Source of the DNA: Chryseobacterium mulctrae
Lineage (GTDB): Bacteria; Bacteroidota; Bacteroidia; Flavobacteriales; Weeksellaceae
Length of the DNA: 64,000 nt
Direction: 5' to 3'
Assembly (NCBI RefSeq): GCF_006175945.1
Contig: NZ_VAJL01000001.1
Location: forward strand, 3,977,001 to 4,041,000
Shown: piece after piece, positions 8,817 to 18,378 of the stretch
Numbering within the stretch: position 1 is the first letter of the stretch
How the letters are laid out: each line of letters opens with the position of its first letter
Notes under the pieces: generated by a model
Told to the model about the DNA's origin: nothing
Database searches by the model: none
The model's input: only the letters and a program-made list of their open reading frames with translations
Translations under genes and position numbers: made by a program

Positions 8817-8866
8817 ATAGATTTTATCCTTAACCCTGTTTTTTTTACTTTTCGTCGACCGACCCC
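8817..8866 (-). repeat. Right terminal inverted repeat of the Tn3-family element
   Basis: Read on the minus strand it starts GGGGTCGGTCGACGAAAAGT. It matches the left repeat except at position 7, including the A8 run and the GGGTTAAGGATAAAATCTAT tail. Confidence 0.93.
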
Positions 8867-9394
8867 TTAATAAAAGCAGAAGATTCTTTGATTAAGATAG
8901 CAAGGGATTAAAACAATAGAATAGACACAATTAAATTTGAACACAATCCTGATTATAACATTGAATAATTAATAGAGTTGGGGGAAAAAAACCTTCCTTA
9001 GTATAAAGAATCCGTCTCACAGATCATTTGTGAGACGGATTCTTTAAAATTTTTAATTCTGTATTTTGTATAGTGGGGATCTGTGTTTATTATGTATGTC
9101 CCTCATTTTAACTAGTACCTTTTACTACTTACCGATATTAAAATTGTTACTTACTCTTCATCAAATAATCTTAGTTCGATCCGCTGATCAAATTACGTCT
9201 TCAATAAAAATTCTTTTTATCAAAATTTTTAGAAAATCAAGAAATTTTTTCTTTAACTTTTCCATAATGATGTAGTTTTAATGTTAAATTTATGAAAGAC
9301 ATAGATTATAATAAAATCTAATATAATAATATCAATGCGCTAATTAGTTTGATGAAGCTAACTCAAATCTAACAGTTGTACAAATCTACTATTA
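8867..9394. other. Non-coding stretch between the transposon and the ompA-like gene
   Basis: No credible gene is seen. The only clear structure is the strong hairpin at 9005-9045, listed separately. A 69-codon frame at 9066-9275 has no gene-like features. Confidence 0.6.
9005..9045. terminator. Strong bidirectional-looking terminator hairpin
   Basis: AAAGAATCCGTCTCACA (9005-9021) and its exact complement (9029-9045) form a 17-bp stem with a 7-nt loop. The plus side ends in AAAATTTTT. It most likely insulates the OmpA gene, whose stop is at 9395 on the minus strand. Confidence 0.75.
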
Positions 9395-10852
9395 TTAATT
9401 AGCCTTAAAATAAACTCTTCTGTTTGCTCTGTTTTTCCATTCAGGACATTTTGTGGCAGGATCACATTCTGGGTATTTAAGGTCTCTTTTACCTTTTCCG
9501 ATTGCATCAAGCTTTGTAGATTCTACACCGTTTTTGATTAAATAATCTTTCACGCTGTTTGCTCTTTTTTCAGATAAATTCTGGTTATAAGTTTCAGAAC
9601 CTCTTGTATCAGTTGTACCTACTACTGTGTAAGCACCGTTTGAAGAATTGATGTAATTTACAGCATTGTTCAAGATAGGCGTGTTTGAAGGCAAAATTCT
9701 GTCAGAATTTAAATCAAATTCAATTCCGTCTAATTTTGTTTCAGCTTCTGTTACTGTACCTGAGTTAGTAGGTGTTGTAGGACATCCGTTATTTTCTACA
9801 GGTCCCGGAACAGTTATACATTTATCATAAAGATCAATTACACCGTCCATATCAACGTCTAAAGCTACCCCAGAACCATCAACTCTTGCACCTGCAGGAG
9901 TACCAAGCTGTCTGTCCCAGTCGTCACATACACCGTCGTTATCAGCATCTCCGCTTTTACAAACATTAATATCCTGATTTTTCTCAGCCAATACATCTAA
10001 TTTGTAATAGATTTCCTGCAAAGGATCATGCCACATTAAGTGAGAGTCATGCTTACCCAGTTTAACAGATAAACCTAAAGTGGCATTGAAGAAATTGTCA
10101 GAAACCTGATCTTCTCTTCTGTTAATAGCGCTGTAAGGCTCACCACCACCATCGAACTGGTCGTCTGTAGTTACCACATACATTACTCTACCTTCAAGAT
10201 CAAGTCTATTGTTTATCTTATATTTTAAACCTGCACCAGCTTGTCCAAAGAAATCTAATGTTTTAAATGGTTTAACTTCAGTCATTAATCTTTGTCCAGT
10301 GTCATCTTTCAGATACGCTCTGTAAGCGATACTACCAATTCCTGCGTAACCGTGTAATGCCCATCTGTATGGAGATTTGTTGTCTACACGTCTCATTAGA
10401 TTAGAGAAATTAATATCTCCTAAAATTGAGATTGCATCATACTGTGTTCTTGCACCGTATTGTCCGTTTGCTGCTGCATTGGCAGGAGCTGCATCTTTGG
10501 TATTAAACCATCCCTGTCTTGTTTCTCCACGGTCGTATTGAAGGTTAAATCCAAAAGCATGTGTAATTGCTTTATCAACACTTACGTAAGCTGAATAACC
10601 AATAAGATTTTTACCATTACCGTTTTTGATTGACGTCAAATCTGCAGACTGCATCAAAGGTACACCGGCACCGAATGATACTGACCAGTCATTGAATCTT
10701 TTAGAAGACTGTGTAAACTTGCTAACATTAGCAGAACCCGAACTGAAAGTATTTGGGTATTCTCCGCTAGACTCAACTTGTAAACTGTCTTGGGCAAATG
10801 CCATTGCTGGCAATGATAATGCTAGTGAGAAGATTGCTACACTTAATTTCAT
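9395..10852 (-). CDS. OmpA-family outer-membrane porin with calcium-repeat linker
   Basis: I choose the ATG at 10852 because it starts a clean signal peptide (MKLSVAIFSLALSLPAMAFA); the in-frame start at 10873 adds seven unneeded residues. The 485-aa product has an N-terminal beta-barrel at about 40-275. A thrombospondin type 3-like Asp-rich linker follows (DADNDGVCDDWD, then DVDMDGVIDLYDKC). The C-terminal OmpA peptidoglycan-binding domain has FDLNSDRILPSN, TDTRGSETYNQNLSEKRA and a final NRRVYFKAN. It anchors the outer membrane to peptidoglycan and may act as a porin. It looks chromosomal and highly expressed, with a long upstream non-coding leader. Confidence 0.92.
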   Translation of the reverse strand: MKLSVAIFSLALSLPAMAFAQDSLQVESSGEYPNTFSSGSANVSKFTQSSKRFNDWSVSFGAGVPLMQSADLTSIKNGNGKNLIGYSAYVSVDKAITHAFGFNLQYDRGETRQGWFNTKDAAPANAAANGQYGARTQYDAISILGDINFSNLMRRVDNKSPYRWALHGYAGIGSIAYRAYLKDDTGQRLMTEVKPFKTLDFFGQAGAGLKYKINNRLDLEGRVMYVVTTDDQFDGGGEPYSAINRREDQVSDNFFNATLGLSVKLGKHDSHLMWHDPLQEIYYKLDVLAEKNQDINVCKSGDADNDGVCDDWDRQLGTPAGARVDGSGVALDVDMDGVIDLYDKCITVPGPVENNGCPTTPTNSGTVTEAETKLDGIEFDLNSDRILPSNTPILNNAVNYINSSNGAYTVVGTTDTRGSETYNQNLSEKRANSVKDYLIKNGVESTKLDAIGKGKRDLKYPECDPATKCPEWKNRANRRVYFKAN

Positions 10853-11451
10853 ATTTTTTATTTTAACTATCAAAATGAGAGCAATTTCTATTCCACTAAC
10901 TAATTAATTTTACTTGATCCTGTTTTTGGGAACAGGTCAATTTTCATCTGATACATAAATCAACTCAACGCCTGTTCCTCTTACTGAAGCAATCTTAAAT
11001 TTGTAGTATAAATTAAATAATTTCTGAACCTACTAATTAAGACATCCAAATTTCTAGCGGTAAAATAATCGTTGATTTCCCACAAATTATCGAGAATATC
11101 ATCGCGCATCACTTGACGGACGTATTGTAAAAAATAAATTAACAAATATTTTTAACGAATAGTCAAACGCGTCTGTCTATTGGGACGAATAAGTTGAAGT
11201 TTTTCCAGAATCTAAATACAATTTCCGACTTTCATCTGAGTATCAGGAATATTCGATGGAGTTCTTTTTAAAATATTTTTTATTTCAGTTTTAAGCATCA
11301 TAATAACTAAATCCCGATATATTATGGAAATCTAAATCTACTGAAATATCTACGATATCTTCCGTATTTTGGAACAGTTAACCTTAAGAAATTCTAATTC
11401 CAGATATTGTTTCAGAATCAACCCGAAGTCATAATCATCTAAGCGAAATTT
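10853..11451. other. Non-coding region upstream of the OmpA gene
   Basis: About 600 bp without a gene. It must hold the promoter and leader of the leftward OmpA gene and the end of the AsmA-like transcription unit. I could not identify a TAnnTTTG element with confidence or any strong hairpin. Confidence 0.5.
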
Positions 11452-14349
11452 CTACTTCTCTTTCAAATCTTTATTAATTTGTTTCTCAGCATTTTTAGCT
11501 TTAGCTTCCTGTGCTTTCTGATCTTTTCTTTGTTGCGCACGAGATTTTTTCGCAGCACGTTTTTCCTCACGAATGACTTTGTTGGATTTTTTATTGTAAA
11601 GAGCTTCAATAATTCCCTGTCCGGTTTTACTGAAAATCTTGATTTTCGGCTTCTCGTGAGTCCCTGTCACTACAATTGGAAAACCTATCCAACCGGCCGG
11701 TGGTAATCCGACTCTTATTCTCAGGTCTAATAAGCCATTAAAGCTTGTCGTTCCACTTACAGACGGTGTAAGAATTGAAACTTTAAATGTAAACTTATCG
11801 ACGTGGATCAGATTATTTTTGATATGCGTTTCTATATCAACACCCTTCATATCCGGATTATTAAAGGCATTAGCACCAATATTGTCTCCAACTGCAGAAA
11901 GCATTTTCAGATTTTTAACTTCCACATCTCTTAGATTGACATTTCCTCCGCCTTCCAGAGAAGGGTAAATCGGCTTCATATCCCCATCAAAATCACCTTT
12001 CAGTTTATAGTCAATAGAAACAATTCCTTTAACATCTTTGGCTGCAGTGGCCATTTCACGCACCATATCTATTTCTTTGTAAGCGCGCTGGACATCGAAG
12101 TCAGCGACTTTTAAAGCCACATCGTAGTTTGCTGTAATAGGAGATTCATTTTGATATCTGGCATCGATTTCCATCCGGCTGCCGATGATATCAAACGTTG
12201 TGTTTTTCAGGTAAACTTCGCCCTTGTTTACTGAGGCTGTTCCTACTAAATTATTAAGTCCTAAACCTTTGAATTCCACTTTTCTTGCTTTGGCTGCCAA
12301 TGAAACATCAAGATTTGTTGGTACAATCACAACGCCGCTGCTTTTTGGATGCTCTTCTTTTGCATATTCTACAGCCAGCGATTTGTGTTTGTTGTCGCCT
12401 TCTTTCAGCGCCATAAACTCATCGATCAGAATATAGTTGGAGTTCAGGTTAAATTTTCCGTGAAGTGTTCCTTTTCTTTCGATAAAATAATTGATGGTGT
12501 TGAGTAAATAGCCATTCAATGCAAAATCCGATTTACCGTAAGTTGCATAGAATTTTCTGAACCACATCTTTTCATTTTCAAATTCGAAGTTTCCTTCTTT
12601 GATATAGAATGATTTTGGCAGATATTCGGTGGTGGCTTTTATGTTTTTAAGGATAAGGTTTCCTCGGTTATCAAGTCTGCTGTATTGTCCGGTAGTGGCG
12701 TAACTTTGACGACCGTTTAAAGATAAATCGGCCATGATAAGACCGCTGACATCAAGGCCTTCTTTTTTAAATACCTGATAAATTCGGCCAATGTTTAAAA
12801 CACCTTTTGCTTTGATCTTGTATAAGATATCTTCGAAGTTTTGCAAGTCTGCATTCACGGAAACAGGATTGCCTTCAAAATCAAATTTGAACGGATCGAA
12901 CTTCACACCCAGACTTTTAAAAGTTCCGTCGGTATTATGAATATTTGCTAAAATATTGATATTCTGAATAGCATTTGGATAATATTTGGTTTTAAGCCAG
13001 CCGTTTTTCAGATTGAAATAACCTTTTGTTTTCGGGAACAATTTTTTATCCATATTGAAAATTCCATTCGATTGGATATCTGTATTCATAAGGCCTTTCA
13101 TTTCAATATCTTTAAGACCCAGAGCAGCATCGAGAGTCGCAAGATCTACACCGCCTTTGATATTGGCATTGATCTTCATCTCATCCACTCCCTGAGTTCT
13201 TACAACGGCTTTGAAACGGTTGTTTTTACCAAGGTCAAAACTCAAATTCTTCAAATCGAGTAAGAGCTGGTTGGTATCTAGTGACGGCAGATCAACACTA
13301 AGATCCATATTCAGATTGTTCATTGGCACCGGCGCATTGTTGTTGGAAACGAAACCGTCCTGAACTTTAAGACTTGCTTTAAGCCTTGGCTTCAGATTTT
13401 TAGGTTCGCTGAAACGGCCTTTCAGACTGAAAAACAAATCGCTGTTACCTTCAATTTTCGTTTCTTTTGCCCAGCTTAAATATTGAGGAGGCAAGACAGA
13501 AATCATATCTTTGATCGTTGTTTTCTCCGAAGCGGCGTTGATATCTATGTTATATCCGTCTTTCAAAATACTGACGAAACCAGTGAATTTCAGAGGTAGC
13601 TCATTGATTTTCAACTCATTTTTTCTTAAGACAAAGGTCAGTGCATCGGTGTTGATTCTTGTGATCAAATCTGCATGTAGTGATTTTTGCTGCGCATACC
13701 AAACCCGATTCAAAGCGAAATCCAGCTTTTCAATACCAAGATCTGTTTTCAGATCAAAAATATCTTCGCTTAGTCCACCTTTTCCGGTATAATTAAGACC
13801 TTTTGCGTTTACAAGAACATTCGCAGCGTGGTCATTGTATTTGATATTCCAGTTTTTTAATTTGATTAAATCTAACTTAATTGATGCACCTTCTTCTGTC
13901 GTATCTTTTGGTTTTTCAGAAGGTTTGGAAACGTAAACATTATAATTAGCCTGGCCTTTGGAATTGACAAAAACATTAGCATAAGCGTCGTTTACATAAA
14001 TCTCATCGATTTTAATTTCACCGTTAAAAATCAGATTTTTAAGATTGATTCCGACTGATAATTCCTTGGCCGCCAGAAGCGTATCCTGTTCAAAAGGTTT
14101 GGAACCCTTCAAAAGAATATCATCCACAGAAACTGTTAATGATGGGAAATGCCTGAAAAATGTGAGGTGTGTTTTTTTGTAATCGAGTTTTCCTGCCAGA
14201 TGCTTATTCGCGAAAATCTTGACCTGGTTGGAGATCTGTCCTGGAAAAAGAATTGGAATAATGAACATCAGAAATAGGATAGAAGCTATTGCAATTCCCA
14301 GCCATTTTAATATTTTCAGCAATACTGATTTGATATTTCCCGAACTCAT
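11452..14349 (-). CDS. AsmA-like envelope protein
   Basis: This 965-aa protein has one N-terminal membrane anchor (residues about 14-36, LKWLGIAIASILFLMFIIPI). A long repetitive beta-rich body follows, typical of AsmA/TamB-like bridge proteins, with an AsmA-like C-terminal region at about 680-900 (for example RVGLPPAGWIGFPIVVTGTH). The tail is highly basic and Lys/Ala-rich (KKSRAQQRKDQKAQEAKAKN). Family members span the periplasm and are implicated in lipid transport and outer-membrane homeostasis. It stands alone as a monocistronic leftward gene. The family call is firm; the exact role is unknown. Confidence 0.88.
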   Translation of the reverse strand: MSSGNIKSVLLKILKWLGIAIASILFLMFIIPILFPGQISNQVKIFANKHLAGKLDYKKTHLTFFRHFPSLTVSVDDILLKGSKPFEQDTLLAAKELSVGINLKNLIFNGEIKIDEIYVNDAYANVFVNSKGQANYNVYVSKPSEKPKDTTEEGASIKLDLIKLKNWNIKYNDHAANVLVNAKGLNYTGKGGLSEDIFDLKTDLGIEKLDFALNRVWYAQQKSLHADLITRINTDALTFVLRKNELKINELPLKFTGFVSILKDGYNIDINAASEKTTIKDMISVLPPQYLSWAKETKIEGNSDLFFSLKGRFSEPKNLKPRLKASLKVQDGFVSNNNAPVPMNNLNMDLSVDLPSLDTNQLLLDLKNLSFDLGKNNRFKAVVRTQGVDEMKINANIKGGVDLATLDAALGLKDIEMKGLMNTDIQSNGIFNMDKKLFPKTKGYFNLKNGWLKTKYYPNAIQNINILANIHNTDGTFKSLGVKFDPFKFDFEGNPVSVNADLQNFEDILYKIKAKGVLNIGRIYQVFKKEGLDVSGLIMADLSLNGRQSYATTGQYSRLDNRGNLILKNIKATTEYLPKSFYIKEGNFEFENEKMWFRKFYATYGKSDFALNGYLLNTINYFIERKGTLHGKFNLNSNYILIDEFMALKEGDNKHKSLAVEYAKEEHPKSSGVVIVPTNLDVSLAAKARKVEFKGLGLNNLVGTASVNKGEVYLKNTTFDIIGSRMEIDARYQNESPITANYDVALKVADFDVQRAYKEIDMVREMATAAKDVKGIVSIDYKLKGDFDGDMKPIYPSLEGGGNVNLRDVEVKNLKMLSAVGDNIGANAFNNPDMKGVDIETHIKNNLIHVDKFTFKVSILTPSVSGTTSFNGLLDLRIRVGLPPAGWIGFPIVVTGTHEKPKIKIFSKTGQGIIEALYNKKSNKVIREEKRAAKKSRAQQRKDQKAQEAKAKNAEKQINKDLKEK

Positions 14350-14995
14350 AAAGTTGAAATTTTTATGGTTAATTCAAAGATTATGCTAAAAAAAATTAAC
14401 AGGTAAAAAACTATCCAAGGTGAAAGGTTTAAAAATCTTTTTTTATTAAAATCTTATAAATATTTTTCGATGATTAATTGCAAATTCGGGAGTCATTTAA
14501 TAACTTTTATTTAGTACTAATGCTATCCGGAGGATGCTGTCGGAGGAAGAGAGTTTCTTTAGGACTGGAAATTTAGCAATACTGATTAGATTTCCTATTA
14601 ATTGATCACTAATTCTAAAATCATAATACATGAAAACCTTCATTATTAATAAATAAAACAATGGTCAATTCAAACTGAAATTCTGTTATCACAGAAAATT
14701 GATAGTCAATGATACTCAATTTTGCAACATGAGAAAACAGAGGCGTCAGTAAATCCATTGTCATAAAACTAGCAGAAAATGGAACAAAGGTTATTTTAAG
14801 ACCAAGAAATACAGAACAATAGGAAAGTATTGTCAGTGAAATCAAAAATAAATGTCTAAAATTTTCCATTGAGATTAATTATTTAGAATTTGTGGCTGTT
14901 AAAAACTATGGCGAGACTTTTGTAAGTAAAAAACAAACAGAGAAACTGTTAAATCAATAAATTATTAATTCACTCTAACTAAAAAAAATTAAACT
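14350..14995. other. Non-coding region between divergent genes
   Basis: About 650 bp between the leftward AsmA-like gene and the rightward OmpA-like gene, so it holds both promoters. A leftward 82-codon frame at 14621-14869 (start MENFRHLFLISLTILSYCSV) has a hydrophobic N-terminus but an otherwise unconvincing sequence. I do not call it as a gene. Confidence 0.5.
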
Positions 14996-15634
14996 ATGGC
15001 ACATTTAGAAGTAAAACCTAAAAACGGTACCCCTTGGTGGGTGTGGCTAATACTTGCGTTAATCGCATTGGCAATTCTTTTGTTTTCGTTGAGACGCTGC
15101 AACGGCGATACTAAAGAAAATAAAGCAGGAAAAGATACATTGACGACTTCAACAGCGAATCAAAAAGATGCGGTAGCAATGACAGAGCCGGATTGGAACT
15201 CAGTTAATTTCAATTCACCTGCATCTGTCGATCCGGATATAACTGATAAAGATATTGTTGTTCGCAATGGAGCTGACTATACGATATTTACACTTGGTGA
15301 AAATATTCTTTTCGCAACAGACGACAATAAGATACAAGGTTCTTCGGAAGCAAAACTAAAACGTATTGTGGAAGTATTAGATAAAAAATACAAAGGGTCA
15401 TACATCGGTATATTTGGAAATACAGACTCAATCGGGACAACGACCCATAATAAACAGTTGGGAGCAGACCGTGCTGCAGCGGTTCGGGAGTGGTTTATTA
15501 GCAGTGGGGGCATTGAGAAAGACAGATTGTCCATTCATTCTCTTGGAGAAAACGAGCCTGTTGCTACAAATTCTAACGAATCCGGACGTCAGCAAAACCG
15601 TAATGTAGAAATTGTGGCGTTCAAACAAAAATAA
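14996..15634 (+). CDS. Membrane-anchored OmpA-domain protein
   Basis: This 212-aa protein has one transmembrane segment near the N-terminus (WWVWLILALIALAILLFSL, residues about 14-32), a short linker, and an OmpA-like peptidoglycan-binding domain at about 95-212. That domain shows ENILFATDDNKI, the GNTDSIGTTTHNKQLGADRA motif and a final RNVEIVAFKQ. Unlike the porin upstream it has no barrel or cleaved signal, so it probably links the inner membrane to the cell wall. It is followed 33 bp later by a PRC-barrel gene, probably in one transcript that ends at the hairpin near 16344. Confidence 0.88.
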   Translation: MAHLEVKPKNGTPWWVWLILALIALAILLFSLRRCNGDTKENKAGKDTLTTSTANQKDAVAMTEPDWNSVNFNSPASVDPDITDKDIVVRNGADYTIFTLGENILFATDDNKIQGSSEAKLKRIVEVLDKKYKGSYIGIFGNTDSIGTTTHNKQLGADRAAAVREWFISSGGIEKDRLSIHSLGENEPVATNSNESGRQQNRNVEIVAFKQK

Positions 15635-15667
15635 ATTAGATCAATTTAAATTTAAAAAATCAAAATC

Positions 15668-16306
15668 ATGGGATTACAAGAAAATAAATATACTCATTTA
15701 GTTGAGCTAGGAGGCAGTGATTATGAAATCGTAGAAGGAGAACCTGATATTAGAGGTTGGGACGTTAAAAATAAAGTGGGGTTAAAATTCGGTGAGGTTG
15801 ATGAGCTGCTATTTGATCCGCAAACCAAAAAGGTTCGTTATATAGTAGTCGATGTCAATAATTCTGAACTAGATACAGAACAAAAGAAAATATTAGTTCC
15901 TATTGGCACAGCAGTCTTATATGATGGTAAACGTATCCAGGATAATGATAATCTTCTTAACAGAGGAAATGAAAATTCAATCAACGAGGATGTAGTTGTA
16001 GAGAGTGGGTCCCAATCGGCTACACAGCACTATGATAAGACAACCTATAATCCATATGACGATGGTAAAGTGGTGGTTATTCCGGTAAGCGTGGAGTATA
16101 TTTTGCAGCTTCCGGCTTATGAGAAGGAAGCTATTAGTCCTGAAACAGAATTAGCTATCCGCCGTATTTTTAATGGATTGGACGAAACAGAGACTAATTC
16201 AGGAGCCATAGAATATAAGCCTGATGAATTCTATCATCATGAACATTTTGATGAAGAAAAATTCTATAATGCTAAGACTTCGTCTGGTATAAGGAAAAAA
16301 TTGTAA
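15668..16306 (+). CDS. PRC-barrel domain protein
   Basis: This 212-aa soluble acidic protein carries a PRC-barrel at about residues 28-90, with GWDVKNKVGLKFGEVDELLF followed by VRYIVVDVN and KKILVPIGTAVL. A second segment, VVVIPVSVEYILQLPAYEKE, lies around residue 145, and the tail is His/Glu-rich (YHHEHFDEEKFY). PRC-barrels occur in photosynthetic reaction centres, RimM and many uncharacterised stress proteins. No catalytic residues are apparent. Pairing with the OmpA-domain gene suggests an envelope or stress role, which is inference only. Confidence 0.85.
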   Translation: MGLQENKYTHLVELGGSDYEIVEGEPDIRGWDVKNKVGLKFGEVDELLFDPQTKKVRYIVVDVNNSELDTEQKKILVPIGTAVLYDGKRIQDNDNLLNRGNENSINEDVVVESGSQSATQHYDKTTYNPYDDGKVVVIPVSVEYILQLPAYEKEAISPETELAIRRIFNGLDETETNSGAIEYKPDEFYHHEHFDEEKFYNAKTSSGIRKKL

Positions 16307-16343
16307 CCTTATAAAAATACAGCTAGAGTTAACAAACAAATTA

Positions 16344-16398
16344 AAAAACTAAACAATAAAGTAAGATCAATATGGTCTTACTTTATTGTTTAGTTTTT
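16344..16398 (+). terminator. Long intrinsic terminator after the PRC-barrel gene
   Basis: A perfect 23-bp stem (16344-16366 with 16376-16398) has a 9-nt loop and ends in TTTTT. The mirrored A5 on the other side makes it usable in both directions. Confidence 0.85.
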
Positions 16399-16495
16399 GT
16401 AGCAGAATTAATTCAAGCGTTGGTATATTTTATATCCAACAATAGCACGTTTAGTTTTCACAAAGAGTTGTAATAGATTTAAAACTATTTTTTTA

Positions 16496-17026
16496 ATGGA
16501 AGAATTATTTTTCAAAGATTGGGAAAGTTTAGGACATGTAGCTATCTCAACATTAGTTGCCTTTGTAACATTATTCCTTTTTGTAAGGGTTTCAGGAAAG
16601 CGTACTTTAGCTAAACTTAACGCATTTGATTTTGTTGTTACTGTCGCACTCGGCTCTACTTTAGCTTATATGATGTTAGGGATGGTTCCGCTTCTTGAGG
16701 GAATAGAAGTCCTTTTTCTTATTATCGCCATGCAATATGTTTTTGCCTGGACCGCCCGATCATCCTCGGGTATAGAGAAACTTGTCAACTCAGTTCCAAC
16801 AATGCTTTTCTATAATGGACAATTTTTGGATAAATTTATGTCTCGTGAGGCGGTAACACGCGAGGAAATTTTTGCCGCCATCAGAAGTTCAGGAATTGAA
16901 CACATCAATGATGTGAAAGCAGTCGTGATTGAAATTAACGGACAAATGACTGTAGTTAAAAAATCGGAAGGTACGGGACAGAGTTCTTTGGAAAAAATGC
17001 CCTTACATCAGCAAGTCGAGGATTAA
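16496..17026 (+). CDS. DUF421 (YetF-like) membrane protein
   Basis: This 176-aa protein has an N-terminal membrane domain of about three helices (residues 14-88) containing FVRVSGKRTLAKLNAFDFVV, the hallmark of the DUF421 family. The C-terminal domain has NSVPTMLFYNGQF and then EEIFAAIRSSGI and VVIEINGQMTV. The family includes Bacillus YetF; its molecular function is unsettled. The gene stands alone after a strong terminator, with its own upstream region of about 100 bp. Length and motifs are normal for a short member of the family. Confidence 0.9.
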   Translation: MEELFFKDWESLGHVAISTLVAFVTLFLFVRVSGKRTLAKLNAFDFVVTVALGSTLAYMMLGMVPLLEGIEVLFLIIAMQYVFAWTARSSSGIEKLVNSVPTMLFYNGQFLDKFMSREAVTREEIFAAIRSSGIEHINDVKAVVIEINGQMTVVKKSEGTGQSSLEKMPLHQQVED

Positions 17027-17287
17027 TTATTTATAAAAATCATGTAAAGTCTGCATTTAGGGACTTTGAACAAACGATAAAAGAGTAGATCAAAGATGCG
17101 TTCGACATAAATGTAGTGAATGATGAGAACAACACCGGCTGCTTTGCCATTCATAGGATTAAAAGTGTAATGGTAAACACCCTTCTATAGTGGGATACAG
17201 TTGCATTTTTATTTGCCCGTTATTTGAAAATTCCAAATTTGGAGCAGTAAACTTTTTCAAAGTATTACATTTCGAATAATTTAATTA

Positions 17288-18330
17288 ACCTGAGTTCGGG
17301 ATAAGAGTTGAAAATAAATTTGCAATAAAAAGCAATAATTCGTACATTTAAGTATCTAACATTCAAATGTTTAAACGAACTATTGCTTATGATTTTGAAA
17401 GACCAAATTACAAATATTTTTGTACAAGTTGACGATTTTTGTAAAGAATTTGATTCCCAAATCAAACAAATGAAGTTTCATGCGCTGGGAGATCAAAAGA
17501 AGAGAAGAAACAGAAAATCCATGATGTCCGATTCTGAAATCATTACCATCATGATCGGTTTTCATCTCGGTGCACACAAAACATTTAAGCATTACTACCG
17601 GGAAATAGTGTGTGGCTACTGGAGAAATTTATTTCCAAAAGCCCTTTCCTACAATAGATTTATAGAACTTCAGCAAAGAAGTTTTGTGGTTTTTGCATTG
17701 TTTCTGAAAGAAAAATGTTTAGGTAAATGCACGGGAATAAGCTTTATGGACAGCACAACTTTGAAGGTGTGCAGAAACCAAAGGATACACAGTCATAAAG
17801 TTTTCAAAGGTTTGGCAGAACGCGGAAAATCTTCAATGGGCTGGTTTTATGGGTTTAAATTGCATTTGGTTTGTAATGAAAAAGGAGAACTTCTATCTTT
17901 TTATTTAACGAAAGGGAATGTTGATGACCGAAATCCGAAACATATTAAAAAAATGACAGAGCAGCTTTTTGGAAAACTCTTTGCCGACAAAGGATATCTT
18001 TCCAACCCTCTTTGGGAGATGCTTTTTGCTGATGGGATCCAGCTTTTCACAAAGCTTCGTAAGAATATGAAAAATCATATCATGAAAATGGAAGACAAGA
18101 TTTTGCTCCGAAAAAGAGCCATCATTGAGACGATAAATGATGAATTAAAGAATCATTGCCAAGTGGAACACACCAGACATAGAAGCGTAAATAATTTTAT
18201 GATGAATATTTTAGGAGGTCTTTCGGCATATTGCTTTTTCCCAAAAAAACCATTAATATCATATTTTAGTTTTCTAAATAAATTGCTGAATGTTTGGCGT
18301 GTTAATAAATTAATAAAATCTGAAAAATGA
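17288..18330 (+). mobile_element. IS982-family insertion sequence, right end missing
   Basis: The left end appears at 17288 as ACCTGAGTTCGGGATAAG, 101 bp before the transposase start. No copy of its reverse complement occurs downstream of the transposase, and no target duplication is visible. The last codons of the transposase also look foreign. I infer that the right terminus has been lost, probably near 18255. Confidence 0.65.
17389..18330 (+). CDS. IS982-family transposase, probably chimeric at its C-terminus
   Basis: I use the ATG at 17389; a TTG two codons upstream is possible. The 313-aa product has the IS982 DDE core: GISFMDSTTLKVCRNQRIHS, then KLHLVCNEKGELLSFYLTKG, LFADKGYLSNPLW, and RAIIETINDELKNHCQVEHT with the final Glu. 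After LSAYCFFPKKP the sequence turns into a basic, Leu/Asn-rich tail (about 25 residues) that does not resemble the usual short IS982 C-terminus. Together with the absent right inverted repeat, this suggests that the frame runs on into flanking DNA. Activity in trans is possible, but the copy is probably immobile. Confidence 0.85.
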   Translation: MILKDQITNIFVQVDDFCKEFDSQIKQMKFHALGDQKKRRNRKSMMSDSEIITIMIGFHLGAHKTFKHYYREIVCGYWRNLFPKALSYNRFIELQQRSFVVFALFLKEKCLGKCTGISFMDSTTLKVCRNQRIHSHKVFKGLAERGKSSMGWFYGFKLHLVCNEKGELLSFYLTKGNVDDRNPKHIKKMTEQLFGKLFADKGYLSNPLWEMLFADGIQLFTKLRKNMKNHIMKMEDKILLRKRAIIETINDELKNHCQVEHTRHRSVNNFMMNILGGLSAYCFFPKKPLISYFSFLNKLLNVWRVNKLIKSEK

Positions 18331-18378
18331 TCTTTTGGTTAGCTAACCTACCCACAGTAAATTTTGTAATTTTGATAA

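Larger units (their letters stand above)
1069..8866. mobile_element. Tn3-family transposon with a three-gene envelope cargo
   Basis: The element is bounded by 50-bp inverted repeats (1069-1118 and 8817-8866) with one mismatch. Both start GGGGTC, as Tn3-family ends do. It carries a 986-aa Tn3-type transposase, a 203-aa serine resolvase divergently transcribed from it, and three leftward cargo genes between tnpA and the left end. The 5 bp outside the ends differ (AAACT at 1064-1068, TTAAT at 8867-8871), so no target-site duplication is visible. This suggests a rearrangement after insertion or an adjacent deletion. The left flank looks like accessory DNA and the right flank like chromosome, which also fits a rearranged junction. 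Confidence 0.93.

Noticed and set aside
9066..9275. 69-codon frame after the terminator hairpin
   Set aside because: Starts directly after the hairpin, with A/T-driven composition and no motif; more likely non-coding.
14621..14869. Leftward 82-codon frame with a hydrophobic N-terminus
   Set aside because: Only the first 25 residues look protein-like; the remainder has no coherent structure, and the frame sits in a divergent promoter region.
17027..17287. Possible gene remnant (short frame DAFDINVVNDENNTGCFAIH)
   Set aside because: Too short, with a stop just upstream and no recognisable family.
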